A DNA stretch of 64,000 nucleotides from Lacrimispora amygdalina (GCF_003432035.1 NZ_QOHO01000023.1:1-64000); one strand, 5' to 3'; counted from the first letter of the stretch, positions 8,030-16,596 are shown. Notes: a model not told the origin generated them from the letters alone. Made by a program: numbers and translations.

Positions 8030-9838
8030 TCAGCCTCCATTTTGGGGTATATCGAATTCCAGATCATAAATTTCTTTATAAGAGGGACATGTTTTTAATA
8101 ACTCTTCATGTGTACCTTCAGCAACGATCTTTCCTTCGTCCAGATAAATTATTTTATCAGCTAACATGACATGTGCAATTTTATGAGAAATAAATACACC
8201 TATTTTGTTTTTTGTAAGTTCAAAAAATGTGTTCATTATTTTTTTCTCACCCATTTTATCCAGCGCCGCATTGGGTTCATCCAAAATATACATTTGTGCT
8301 TTTTTGAAAAAGCACCTGGCCAGAGCTACTCTCTGCCACTGCCCACCAGATAACTGTGTTCCATCTGAAAACCATTTTCCCAGCTGCTGATTTAAATCAG
8401 GAGGAAGAAAGTCTATACTGGCTTCTTCCAGTGACTCTCTTATCTGGGCCTCATTATCGATTTCATCAATGTTACCGAAGCCTACATTATCCTTTACTGA
8501 AAGTTCATACTTGCAGAAATCCTGGAATAATACACCTGTTAATTTATGTAAGCTGTCAATATTAACTTTATTTAATGGAATTCCATTTATCTTAATTATA
8601 TCGTCTTCAACTAAATAATATCCCAGTAATAATTTTATTAATGTACTTTTACCTGATCCGTTTCTTCCGAACAATGCAACTCTTTGGTTTTTATCAATTT
8701 TTATGTTGATGTTCTGAAGAACTTTTTTATCTGTTTCCGGATATGCAAATGTTAGATTATTTATTTCAATCTGATTTAAATCGTTTAGTTTGTATGTTTC
8801 TTTACTATTCCCATTTCCAGTCTTATTAAGAAAATTAATCAGTTTTGACATATACAGACTGTTTTGATTTATGCTGTAAATAATATTCATAATACTGTTA
8901 AAGCTATCAAACATCATGTTTATAATTCTTAAAAGTGCAACAGCGTTACCAATTAGGATTTCACCTGCAATTACAGAGAATATGATTAAAATCATGAGTA
9001 CCGCCATACAGATCTGATCAACAAAATCAAATACAACAGATATAATCAGCCTTACTTTGGTATTGTACAAGTTTTCATTAATCACGCTTTGCTTTAAATC
9101 ATTATGTCTCTTTATAATATGCCTGGCTAAATTAAAAATTTTAACTTCTTTAAATGATTGATCCTTTGTAAGTAAAAATTCGTAATACCATATACTTCTG
9201 GCTTTCTTTGCATTTCTTTCTTCTGTCTGGAACTCTCTTTTACTTATGGATAAGTAGAATATTGAAAAGGCAAACGCCGGAACAATAATCAAAAATACCG
9301 ACAACGGCCGCCACATCAATATGATATATACAGATGAAAGTATGGTAGTAATGGAAGTTACAAGTGTCAATGTGGTTGTAAATATATTATAAGGCCTGAA
9401 TCCCACCTGGGAAAGGATATGCTGCAGCTGATCCTGTATATCAGAATTTTCAAATTCCTCCAAAGACATAATGGCGCATTTATCCAATAATCTGTTAATC
9501 AATTCATAATCCAACAAGAATTGAAATTTGGTAAATAAAAATGTTTTAATACTTATAATCATACCTGATACAAAACTTATCCCGATATAGATTGCTAATA
9601 CCTTCAGCGAGAGATTTAAGTCTTTCGCTGAAATAGCATTAATCAGGCTACCAAAAATATTAACGGAAATTACAGGAACAATACCCGCAATTATATTAAT
9701 AATGATGGTTAGTACAAATATTGGTTTGCTGGCCTGGAAGAATATTTTAATGGATTTTGGAATCACTTTTAAGGAAGAAAGCATTTCCTTTACTTCTGAA
9801 GTACTTAGTATTTTAAATTTCTGCATATTATTTATCAC
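8030..9838 (-). CDS. lanT: Lanthipeptide exporter LanT (ABC transporter, no C39 protease)
   Basis: A 602-residue half transporter with N-terminal membrane domain (about 40-330, five to six spans) and C-terminal ATPase: Walker A GRNGSGKST (391-399), Q439, signature LSGGQ (496-500), Walker B YILDEP (517-522), H-loop SHK. There is no N-terminal C39 peptidase domain, so it exports the modified precursor with its leader still attached, like NisT and SpaT. The gene begins 11 bases inside the end of lanB and ends three bases before lanC, as in a tightly coupled biosynthetic operon. A second in-frame ATG lies four codons downstream. Confidence 0.92.
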   Translation of the reverse strand: MINNMQKFKILSTSEVKEMLSSLKVIPKSIKIFFQASKPIFVLTIIINIIAGIVPVISVNIFGSLINAISAKDLNLSLKVLAIYIGISFVSGMIISIKTFLFTKFQFLLDYELINRLLDKCAIMSLEEFENSDIQDQLQHILSQVGFRPYNIFTTTLTLVTSITTILSSVYIILMWRPLSVFLIIVPAFAFSIFYLSISKREFQTEERNAKKARSIWYYEFLLTKDQSFKEVKIFNLARHIIKRHNDLKQSVINENLYNTKVRLIISVVFDFVDQICMAVLMILIIFSVIAGEILIGNAVALLRIINMMFDSFNSIMNIIYSINQNSLYMSKLINFLNKTGNGNSKETYKLNDLNQIEINNLTFAYPETDKKVLQNINIKIDKNQRVALFGRNGSGKSTLIKLLLGYYLVEDDIIKINGIPLNKVNIDSLHKLTGVLFQDFCKYELSVKDNVGFGNIDEIDNEAQIRESLEEASIDFLPPDLNQQLGKWFSDGTQLSGGQWQRVALARCFFKKAQMYILDEPNAALDKMGEKKIMNTFFELTKNKIGVFISHKIAHVMLADKIIYLDEGKIVAEGTHEELLKTCPSYKEIYDLEFDIPQNGG

Positions 9839-12800
9839 CCAGTATACCTATTTTTTTTCTGTTGTAAACACAGTAATATGTATGACGTGCTAAAGTTCTC
9901 ATCTTTTTTTCCAATTCCCTTTTGGGACCAAACAATCGATTCATGTTCATATGCAGCAGACTATCCAGTATGCTTAATTTTACAGCTTTGTTATCCGGAT
10001 AATTTTCTTCAATTCTATTTAAATATTCTTTCATTGATTGTTGTTTTACCGATAATATTTTCAAAATAAATTCAATCTCTGGATTTAAAGTTTCATGATT
10101 CAAATACTTTATTACGAAATCAACGTAAGTATCCTTATGTTCTCTGAATTCTTTTTGATAGTTCTTGGTAGGATTTTCACAATTGAGAAATACAAACATA
10201 TCCTCAAAACTCAAATTAAATGTTTGCATGTGAAAGAAAATTATCACTGATGCTAAAAGTTCATCTGGCACTTTTATATTATGATTATTTTTTTCATAAA
10301 TTATGGTTTGAATTGCTATGCTGTCTTTACAAAACACCTCATGGGCATAGTTCATCAAATCATATCCGCCATACCTCTCCAATTCTAGCTCATAACAATT
10401 TATACTATAATTTGAGATAAGAGATTTTTTCATAAGCTGGCTTAATATATCTAACATTTTAGGCAATACCATCATTAATTTAGTATTATCAGCTTTTAAT
10501 CTCAATCTCAGATGTAAATCAGGATCTTTATACTGAATAAAGAAATAGCTGTCAATTTCTTTGTTTTCAAGTAACTTCTGCAATGGAGCATACAGAGCTT
10601 CACCTAACAGATAATCTGCATATTCCTCAATACCGTATATTTTGAAATATAGCCACTCATCTAACGGCTCTTTATATCTGACATTACCATAATTCCTTGT
10701 AATGTCAAAATTATTGGCCTTATGGGGGGTAGCATCCTGAGCTAAAATTAATGGTATTACCAATTCACTGCAATAAGAACTGTCATTCAGTTTCACTGGA
10801 TGCTCTGATTCTATATTATATCTTTCCACAACAGTTTCTGATTTTTCCAGCAATTTCTGCAACACAGATAAACATCTGTCCTCTTTCAGATTTAACAGTA
10901 GTTTTTTGTCTGTATCTACAGCATCCACCCAAAGGGGTATTTTTCTTGAATTTATGTATTCGTTAAATTTATTTTTAAACTCAGCAAAATCATAATGTTT
11001 TGTTAAACCCAGATCGCCTATTTTAATAATCCATTTTTCCTGTTCCAATACGAAGTTTTTATATCGTATTGTTGGAAGATAGGCAAATTTCTCCAGTAAG
11101 TATTGCCATGGTTTATTATAAAACTTAATTCCATCAGAAGAAACTTCGTCAATTAATCGTAATATTCTGGGTTTTAACTGCGGATTAAACATATTGGTAG
11201 ATGTTGATATGATTCTTTTATTGTTAACCGCAGACTTTAAATATAATTTGTTGTTTTTAAATTCTACTAAAATATCACTTAGCTTAAGTATAAATGCCTG
11301 ATCTTTGGAATTTGTAGTCCCAAAACTTGATTCATAAGTGGAACCATGTATATTTCGAATTATGTTTGCATGCTTTAAAGTATCGGGTAAGTAGGTAAAT
11401 TCACAGACCTGGCATTTATCACCATAATTTTTATTTATTTCTTCAAAGAATTGTTTTGGATTCTTCATTAAGTGAGAAAATCTTCCAAATGTTTTTCCTG
11501 CATAAGTTGATCCAAATATATTACTTAAATAGTAAACATCCCTTCCATTTTCTTTCACATAATTAAAGTAGATTTCCATGGATTTGGGCAACTGATCCAG
11601 ATCAATAACTTCTGTTAAAAACATTCCCATATCTGCATCAGTAATCTCTATTTCCTGACCAAGTCTTATGGAATCAACATATTTTCTTTCAAAAAATCGT
11701 ATCCAGGGGTTGATATATTCTCCCAGATTATTTATGCCGGTTTTTCCATCATAATGGTCTGGAAAACCGATTCCTATATCAGGATCAATAAGTTCAATCA
11801 AAGGAACGCACCTGGAATGGCCATACTTTTCTAAAAATTTGCTCTTGTAATCATATAAATTATTGAAAGGCTCTTTGATATTAAATTGTATAAATAAATT
11901 GAGAAGCTTATTTATTTTTTTTATTTCATTTTGATTTAAGTTGCATTGGCTATAGGAGAAGGAGGAATCTATGGCCAGGTAGTTTTTTGAGTCGTGGATT
12001 CTCTTCATGTTTTTGAAAATCTGTGTCACGCTTTCGATGGTATTATTTATATGGCCATTGGAATATTCCTGAAATTTATTTTTTATGTCAATTAAGGAGC
12101 TTGTATTTATATCGTATTCCTGAAGTTTACAGATAAAGTATTCAAATTGGTCAACGATTGTTAATGGAGGACGAAGATCGGATATTAAATAACCTTCCTT
12201 TATGAGTGATTGGATATATGTATGAAATGTGTTTTCTTCCACATTCGGATATTCTTTTTTAAGGTTTTCTATAATATCAGAATAACTTACGTAATCTCCT
12301 GATATTTTCAAGACCACTTCAAATGCATTGGAGTACTTTACAGATTTTTTATTTACTTTTTCCCCATTGCTGTCTTTTGTGCAGTTAAATAAGATTGCTT
12401 TGTTTCTCTGAATAGCAACACTTTCATTGATTTTGTATCGGAGGAATTTTAAGTACTTGGATTCGTACATAAAAACCACCTGGTATAACCACTCTGAATC
12501 AATCAGGGGGTTCCTTTTTAATTCTGCACTGCTTAATTCAAATGATGTTCTTTCAGATGTAATATTACCAAATGCAACTGTTGAGAATAATCCAAATGGA
12601 GTACACCTGGAACAGCTTCTGCTAAAATATTTATAAATTGAATTCAACAAATAATTCGTATCTCTTGCTGTGCCCTCCTCTATATAGTGCTGCATAGATT
12701 CATATAAATCTTGGCTTGCCACAAATATAGCTTCATTAAACTGATCTTTGTATTGAGGAGAATCAAATAAAAACATAGTATGATCTATGTTTGTTTTATT

Positions 12801-12884
12801 TCCTATGTTATCTGTCAATAAATTGATTGGCAGACCCGGTGTTCTTATCATAAAGGAACCTATATCTTTGTATAAATCTTTCAT
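9828..12884 (-). CDS. lanB: Class I lanthipeptide dehydratase LanB
   Basis: Full-length LanB (1018 residues; NisB is about 990). The opening 'DIGSFMIRTPGLPIN' and the region with 'RSCSRCTPFGLFSTVAFG' are classical glutamylation-domain signatures; the C-terminal part from roughly residue 730, with 'SYFFIQYKDPDLHLRLRLK', is the SpaB_C glutamate-elimination domain. The enzyme uses glutamyl-tRNA to activate and dehydrate Ser/Thr of LanA. Its nearest SD-like run (AAGGGGG) is 13 bases from the ATG, longer than usual; the ATG also overlaps the stop of a 46-codon ORF, so translational coupling is possible. It belongs to the unit lanA-lanB-lanT-lanC. Confidence 0.93.
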   Translation of the reverse strand: MKDLYKDIGSFMIRTPGLPINLLTDNIGNKTNIDHTMFLFDSPQYKDQFNEAIFVASQDLYESMQHYIEEGTARDTNYLLNSIYKYFSRSCSRCTPFGLFSTVAFGNITSERTSFELSSAELKRNPLIDSEWLYQVVFMYESKYLKFLRYKINESVAIQRNKAILFNCTKDSNGEKVNKKSVKYSNAFEVVLKISGDYVSYSDIIENLKKEYPNVEENTFHTYIQSLIKEGYLISDLRPPLTIVDQFEYFICKLQEYDINTSSLIDIKNKFQEYSNGHINNTIESVTQIFKNMKRIHDSKNYLAIDSSFSYSQCNLNQNEIKKINKLLNLFIQFNIKEPFNNLYDYKSKFLEKYGHSRCVPLIELIDPDIGIGFPDHYDGKTGINNLGEYINPWIRFFERKYVDSIRLGQEIEITDADMGMFLTEVIDLDQLPKSMEIYFNYVKENGRDVYYLSNIFGSTYAGKTFGRFSHLMKNPKQFFEEINKNYGDKCQVCEFTYLPDTLKHANIIRNIHGSTYESSFGTTNSKDQAFILKLSDILVEFKNNKLYLKSAVNNKRIISTSTNMFNPQLKPRILRLIDEVSSDGIKFYNKPWQYLLEKFAYLPTIRYKNFVLEQEKWIIKIGDLGLTKHYDFAEFKNKFNEYINSRKIPLWVDAVDTDKKLLLNLKEDRCLSVLQKLLEKSETVVERYNIESEHPVKLNDSSYCSELVIPLILAQDATPHKANNFDITRNYGNVRYKEPLDEWLYFKIYGIEEYADYLLGEALYAPLQKLLENKEIDSYFFIQYKDPDLHLRLRLKADNTKLMMVLPKMLDILSQLMKKSLISNYSINCYELELERYGGYDLMNYAHEVFCKDSIAIQTIIYEKNNHNIKVPDELLASVIIFFHMQTFNLSFEDMFVFLNCENPTKNYQKEFREHKDTYVDFVIKYLNHETLNPEIEFILKILSVKQQSMKEYLNRIEENYPDNKAVKLSILDSLLHMNMNRLFGPKRELEKKMRTLARHTYYCVYNRKKIGILGDK

Positions 12885-13021
12885 ATTTTAACCGTATCCC
12901 CCTTGCTTAACTCTTGTATGCCTAACCAAAATAGAAACTTCATTTGTACCAGTAAATTACTTCCACAAAATGTAAACGTACATGCATTTTGTGAATCTTC
13001 TAAATGCATGTACGTTTGCAT
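12881..13021 (-). CDS. Possible 46-aa ORF coupled to lanB
   Basis: An open frame from ATG 13021 to a TGA that overlaps the lanB start as ATGA. The translated product is 46 residues, with a Trp/Phe-rich centre (QMKFLFWLGIQEL) and a polar end. A second in-frame ATG lies four codons later. No ribosome binding site is visible at either, and the first codons lie inside the lanA-lanB hairpin, so expression would need the stem to open. I do not recognise a family. It could be a real coupling peptide, a remnant, or chance. Confidence 0.25.
   Translation of the reverse strand: MQTYMHLEDSQNACTFTFCGSNLLVQMKFLFWLGIQELSKGDTVKI
12971..13020 (-). promoter_or_regulatory. Long hairpin between lanA and lanB
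   Basis: Arms 12971-12989 and 13002-13020 are complementary over 19 bp with one non-Watson-Crick position and a 12-base loop (core AAACGTACATGCATTT). No proper T run follows in the leftward transcript, only ACATTTTG. Its place, just after the lanA stop, matches the partial terminators or processing hairpins known between nisA and nisB, which let lanA be made in excess of the enzymes. Confidence 0.75.
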
Positions 13022-13043
13022 CGGGTTTAGTTTTGCGTGGACA

Positions 13044-13217
13044 TTAATAGCATAAAACTGTGTTTGTGCAGCTTCTTGTTATCCCACATTCACTTGTTTC
13101 ACAGGTTGTTCCTGTTAAACAACCAGATGTGCAATAAACAATACTTGCAATTTTTGATTCTCCTACATCTACTGAACCCTTGTCCATTTTAAGATCTAAA
13201 TCAAAATCTTTATTCAT
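13044..13217 (-). CDS. lanA: Nisin-like lanthipeptide precursor LanA
   Basis: A 57-residue precursor read directly from the sequence. The 22-residue leader begins MNKDFDLDL, a clear FNLD-box that LanB and LanC recognise (nisin has KDFNLDL), and ends GESK. The predicted 35-residue core begins IASIVYCTSGC, which aligns with nisin ITSISLCTPGC and with gallidermin, so rings A and B (S3-C7, T8-C11) that bind the lipid II pyrophosphate are conserved; position 9 is Ser instead of Pro. The rest holds Cys at core positions 17, 22, 28 and 34 and three further TxxC units. AAGGGGG stands eight bases before the ATG. It is transcribed ahead of lanBTC. Confidence 0.95.
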   Translation of the reverse strand: MNKDFDLDLKMDKGSVDVGESKIASIVYCTSGCLTGTTCETSECGITRSCTNTVLCY

Positions 13218-13278
13218 GTACTCGTCCCCCTTTCTATGTAGTTATATAATCTCAATCCGATCATATATAGTAAATGTG

Positions 13279-13293
13279 TAATGAATCACATTA
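13279..13293. repeat. Small inverted repeat in the lanA leader transcript
   Basis: TAATG and CATTA separated by five bases, within the predicted 5' untranslated region of lanA. It may be a weak stem or a protein site; five-base arms can also arise by chance. Confidence 0.3.
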
Positions 13294-13312
13294 CTACCAA
13301 ATTAATTCCCGT

Positions 13313-13341
13313 ATTATATCAAGAAATATACTCTATTTTAA
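13313..13341 (-). promoter_or_regulatory. Predicted lanA promoter
   Basis: On the reverse strand a perfect -10 TATAAT (13318-13313) with an upstream TGA triplet forms an extended -10 (TGnTATAAT). A weak -35 (TTAAAA, 13341-13336) is 17 bp away, as expected for an activator-dependent promoter. The start would be near 13306, giving a 5' leader of about 90 bases before lanA. Confidence 0.7.
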
Positions 13342-13344
13342 CTG

Positions 13345-13376
13345 CATGTAATTTTTACGACTCTACATGTAATTTT
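13345..13376 (-). promoter_or_regulatory. Predicted LanR operator: two 11-bp direct repeats
   Basis: AAAATTACATG occurs twice on the reverse strand (13355-13345 and 13376-13366), identical and 21 bp apart, two helical turns, so both copies face the same side of DNA. The proximal copy ends four bases from the -35 box. OmpR-type regulators bind such tandem repeats next to -35. The binding protein is inferred to be LanR because it is the only response regulator in the cluster. Confidence 0.7.
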
Positions 13377-13421
13377 CTATGATGTTGTTTATGATACGAG
13401 TCAAAATCTGCAAATATAGGC

Positions 13422-13472
13422 AAAAAATAGCTGTACACCAGCTCATTAAAATGCTGTGTGCAGCTATTTTTT
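13422..13472 (-). terminator. Terminator upstream of the lanA control region
   Basis: AAAAAATAGCTG...CAGCTATTTTTT arms (13422-13442 and 13453-13472) form a stem of about 20 bp with one bulge and one mismatch; T runs are present in both directions. It directly follows the hydrolase remnant and would shield the lanA promoter from read-through. Confidence 0.8.
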
Positions 13473-13475
13473 GCA

Positions 13476-13705
13476 TCAATTTTCAATTATATATTTTATT
13501 ATCTCCGCTAAATTAATCGGGTTTTCTATCATTGGCATATGACAGGCATTCTTAACAAATCGAAAACTTAAGAAAAATTTTCTGCTCTTTCTGTTAAAGA
13601 ATGTGGATACTCTACATATGTTATGTCATATTTTTCCATTTGGATCTGGAACTGTTTCCATATTTCAATTGTGCATTTAGCACCATATAAGGCTAAACCT
13701 TTCAT
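13476..13705 (-). pseudogene. Alpha/beta hydrolase remnant
   Basis: From an ATG at 13705, preceded by GGAGG, 45 codons read as the start of a small alpha/beta hydrolase (GLALYGAKCTIEIWKQF, DITYVEYPHSLTERA) and then hit TAA at 13568-13570. In another frame the last 24 codons before 13476 read as the end of such a protein, with the catalytic-His region NACHMPMIENP. About 170 central codons, including the nucleophile elbow, are missing, so an internal deletion with frameshift is the simplest explanation. It marks the right edge of the lanthipeptide region. Confidence 0.7.
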
Positions 13706-13883
13706 TTGATGTTACCTCCGGATTTTTCAATGTTGTTTTTTATATAATTCAACCATTTTGTTTATTTGTCTATATATGTATAAACATAATATTGTTTTAG
13801 TCCACGAATTATTCCAATACATATCTCCGCCGTTATAACCTCGATTCCGCTTGCGCTCCATCTCGGTCACGGGCTTCGCCCTA

Positions 13884-13950
13884 TAAAAATAAGCATCAGA
13901 AAGCCCGGTGGAGAGCAAGCTCTCCACCGGGCTTTCCGACACTTATTTTT
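13884..13950 (-). terminator. Strong bidirectional terminator after ppdK
   Basis: AAAGCCCGGTGGAGAGC (13900-13916) and its exact complement (13919-13935) form a 17-bp stem with a two-base loop, flanked by AAAAATAAG/CTTATTTTT extensions. It lies about 20 bases after the ppdK stop. A GGGCTTCGCCC mini-hairpin (13870-13880) is adjacent. The 13706-13883 stretch holds no other recognisable element. Confidence 0.9.
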
Positions 13951-13971
13951 GCACGGCTCATTGCCAACGCA

Positions 13972-16596
13972 TTAATTATTCAACGCTGCCTGTGCTGCCG
14001 CAAGTCTTGCGATCGGCACACGGAACGGGGAACAGGATACATAGTCAAGACCAATCTTATGGCAGAATTCTACGGAAGACGGATCTCCGCCGTGCTCGCC
14101 GCAGATACCTACATGCATATCAGGACGGACGCTCTTGCCTAACTTGATTGCAGTCTCCATCAGCTTGCCTACGCCGGTCTGATCCAGTTTTGCAAATGGA
14201 TCATTCTCAAAAATCTTGGTATCATAGTAAGCGTTTAAGAACTTACCTGCATCATCACGGGAGAAGCCATAGGTCATCTGAGTTAAGTCATTGGTACCGA
14301 AGCAGAAGAACTCCGCATCTTTTGCGATATCATCGGCTGTCAGTGCTGCTCTCGGAATCTCAATCATGGTTCCTACCTGATAGGTTAAGCTGCTGCCTGC
14401 TGCTGCAATCTCTGCATCTGCAGTCTCAACAACAATCTTTTTCACAAATCTTAATTCTTTCTCATCACAGATCAGAGGAATCATGATCTCAGGACATACA
14501 TTCCAGTCCGGATGTGCTTTCTGAACGTTGATTGCAGCACGGATCACTGCCTTTGTCTGCATTCTTGCAATCTCCGGATAGGTAACAGCAAGACGGCATC
14601 CTCTGTGTCCCATCATCGGATTGAATTCATGAAGAGAATCAATGATTGTTTTGATCTGCTCCACAGTCTTGCCCTGTGTATCAGCCAGCTTCCTGATATC
14701 ATCTTCCTCTGTAGGAACGAACTCATGAAGAGGCGGATCTAAGAAACGAATGGTAACAGGATTTCCTTCCAGAGCTTCATATAGAGCTTCAAAATCTCCC
14801 TGCTGTACCGGAAGTATCTTCTCCAGTGCTGCTTCTCTCTCTTCAACTGTATCGGAACAGATCATCTCACGGAATGCGTCAATTCTGTCGCCTTCAAAGA
14901 ACATATGCTCTGTACGGCAAAGACCGATACCTTCTGCGCCAAGCTCTCTGGCTTTTCTTGCATCAGCAGGTGTATCTGCATTGGTTCTGACTTTCAGCTT
15001 TCTGTATTTATCAGCCCACGCCATAATTCTTCCAAACTCACCGGCAACGGTTGCATCGACTGTCGGGATAATTCCGTCGTAAATCTTACCAGTTGATCCG
15101 TCCAGGGAAATCCAGTCTCCTTCGTGGTATTCCTTGCCTGCAAGTACAAATTTTTTCGCTGCCTCATTCATGGCAATTTCAGAACAGCCGGATACGCAGC
15201 AGGTTCCCATTCCTCTTGCAACTACAGCTGCATGGGAGGTCATTCCTCCTCTTACAGTCAGAATACCCTGAGCTGCCTTCATACCCTCAATATCTTCAGG
15301 AGAGGTTTCCAGACGGACTAAAACCACCTTTTCTCCTCTTTCCTTCCATGTCTTAGCATCATCTGCTGTGAAAACGATCTTACCGCAGGCAGCTCCCGGA
15401 GAAGCAGCAAGTGCCTTTCCAACCGGCTCTGTCTTCTTTAATACTTCTGCATCAAACTGAGGATGAAGCAGAGTGTCTAAGTTTCTCGGATCAATCATCT
15501 TAACTGCTTTTTCTTCTGTGATCATAAACTCGTCTACTAAATCACAGGCAATCTTTAAAGCAGCCTTCGCTGTTCTCTTACCATTACGGGTCTGAAGCAT
15601 ATAAAGCTTCTTGTCTTCAATGGTAAATTCCATATCCTGCATGTCTTTATAGTGATCCTCCAGGATACTGCAGATTCCCACAAATTTATGATAAACTTCC
15701 GGCATAACTTCTTTTAACTGCTCGATCTTCTGAGGAGTCCGCACACCGGCAACCACATCTTCACCCTGTGCATTCATCAGGAATTCACCCATAAGATGTT
15801 TTTCACCAGTTGCCGGATCACGGGTAAATGCCACACCCGTACCGGAAGTCTCACCCATGTTTCCAAATGCCATCATCTGAACATTGACAGCCGTTCCCCA
15901 GGAATAAGGAATATCGTTGTCACGGCGGTAAACATTGGCTCTTGGGTTGTCCCAGGAACGGAATACGGCCTTGATAGCCTCCATTAACTGCTCCTTAGGA
16001 TCAGTTGGGAAATCAGAACCGATTTTTTCCTTATATTCATCTTTAAACTGTCCTGCAAGCTCTTTTAAATCCTCTGCAGTCAGCTGCACATCCTCTGTAA
16101 CACCCTTTTTTTCTTTCATTTCATCAATCAGCTCTTCGAAGTACTTTTTACCCACTTCCATAACTACATCGGAGAACATCTGGATAAATCTTCTGTAGCA
16201 GTCCCACGCCCATCTCGGATTGCCTGATTTTTCTGCAAGCACTTCCACTACTTTCTCATTCAGTCCAAGATTTAAAATCGTATCCATCATACCAGGCATT
16301 GATGCCCGGGCTCCGGAACGAACGGAAACAAGAAGAGGATTTTCGTTATCACCAAATTTTTTGCCGGTGATTTTTTCCATCTTTTCGATATGATCCATGA
16401 TCTGCCCCATGATCTCGTCATTAATTGTTTCCCCATCTTCATAATACTGAGTACAAGCCTCAGTCGTAATTGTAAATCCCTGAGGAACCGGCAGACCTAA
16501 ATTGGTCATCTCTGCCAGATTCGCTCCTTTGCCACCTAACAGGTTTTTCATGTCTGCACTTCCCTCGGTGAACAAATAAACCCATTTTCTTGCCAT
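13972..16596 (-). CDS. ppdK: Pyruvate, phosphate dikinase
   Basis: Interconverts pyruvate, ATP and phosphate with phosphoenolpyruvate, AMP and pyrophosphate, a glycolytic or anaplerotic step in clostridia. The 874-residue length equals that of the well-studied C. symbiosum enzyme. Order: ATP-grasp domain (GGKGANLAEM, SVRSGARASMPGMMDT), swivelling phosphohistidine domain (GGMTSHAAVVARGMG, His near 456) and the PEP/pyruvate TIM barrel with catalytic Cys in ICGEHGGDP and the C-terminal SCSPFRVPIARLAAAQA. ATG 16596 follows AGGAGG; an in-frame ATG at 16650 adds 18 residues unlike the family. It is monocistronic between strong terminators and a promoter at about 16671-16699. Confidence 0.96.
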   Translation of the reverse strand: MARKWVYLFTEGSADMKNLLGGKGANLAEMTNLGLPVPQGFTITTEACTQYYEDGETINDEIMGQIMDHIEKMEKITGKKFGDNENPLLVSVRSGARASMPGMMDTILNLGLNEKVVEVLAEKSGNPRWAWDCYRRFIQMFSDVVMEVGKKYFEELIDEMKEKKGVTEDVQLTAEDLKELAGQFKDEYKEKIGSDFPTDPKEQLMEAIKAVFRSWDNPRANVYRRDNDIPYSWGTAVNVQMMAFGNMGETSGTGVAFTRDPATGEKHLMGEFLMNAQGEDVVAGVRTPQKIEQLKEVMPEVYHKFVGICSILEDHYKDMQDMEFTIEDKKLYMLQTRNGKRTAKAALKIACDLVDEFMITEEKAVKMIDPRNLDTLLHPQFDAEVLKKTEPVGKALAASPGAACGKIVFTADDAKTWKERGEKVVLVRLETSPEDIEGMKAAQGILTVRGGMTSHAAVVARGMGTCCVSGCSEIAMNEAAKKFVLAGKEYHEGDWISLDGSTGKIYDGIIPTVDATVAGEFGRIMAWADKYRKLKVRTNADTPADARKARELGAEGIGLCRTEHMFFEGDRIDAFREMICSDTVEEREAALEKILPVQQGDFEALYEALEGNPVTIRFLDPPLHEFVPTEEDDIRKLADTQGKTVEQIKTIIDSLHEFNPMMGHRGCRLAVTYPEIARMQTKAVIRAAINVQKAHPDWNVCPEIMIPLICDEKELRFVKKIVVETADAEIAAAGSSLTYQVGTMIEIPRAALTADDIAKDAEFFCFGTNDLTQMTYGFSRDDAGKFLNAYYDTKIFENDPFAKLDQTGVGKLMETAIKLGKSVRPDMHVGICGEHGGDPSSVEFCHKIGLDYVSCSPFRVPIARLAAAQAALNN

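Noticed and set aside
8030-9838. Bifunctional LanT with C39 leader peptidase (class II type)
   Set aside because: The N-terminus goes straight into membrane segments, no Cys/His protease motif is present, and the partner enzymes are LanB and LanC, not LanM.
13727-13942. 71-codon leftward frame in the gap before ppdK
   Set aside because: It runs through the large ppdK terminator palindrome, has no plausible protein features and no ribosome binding site.
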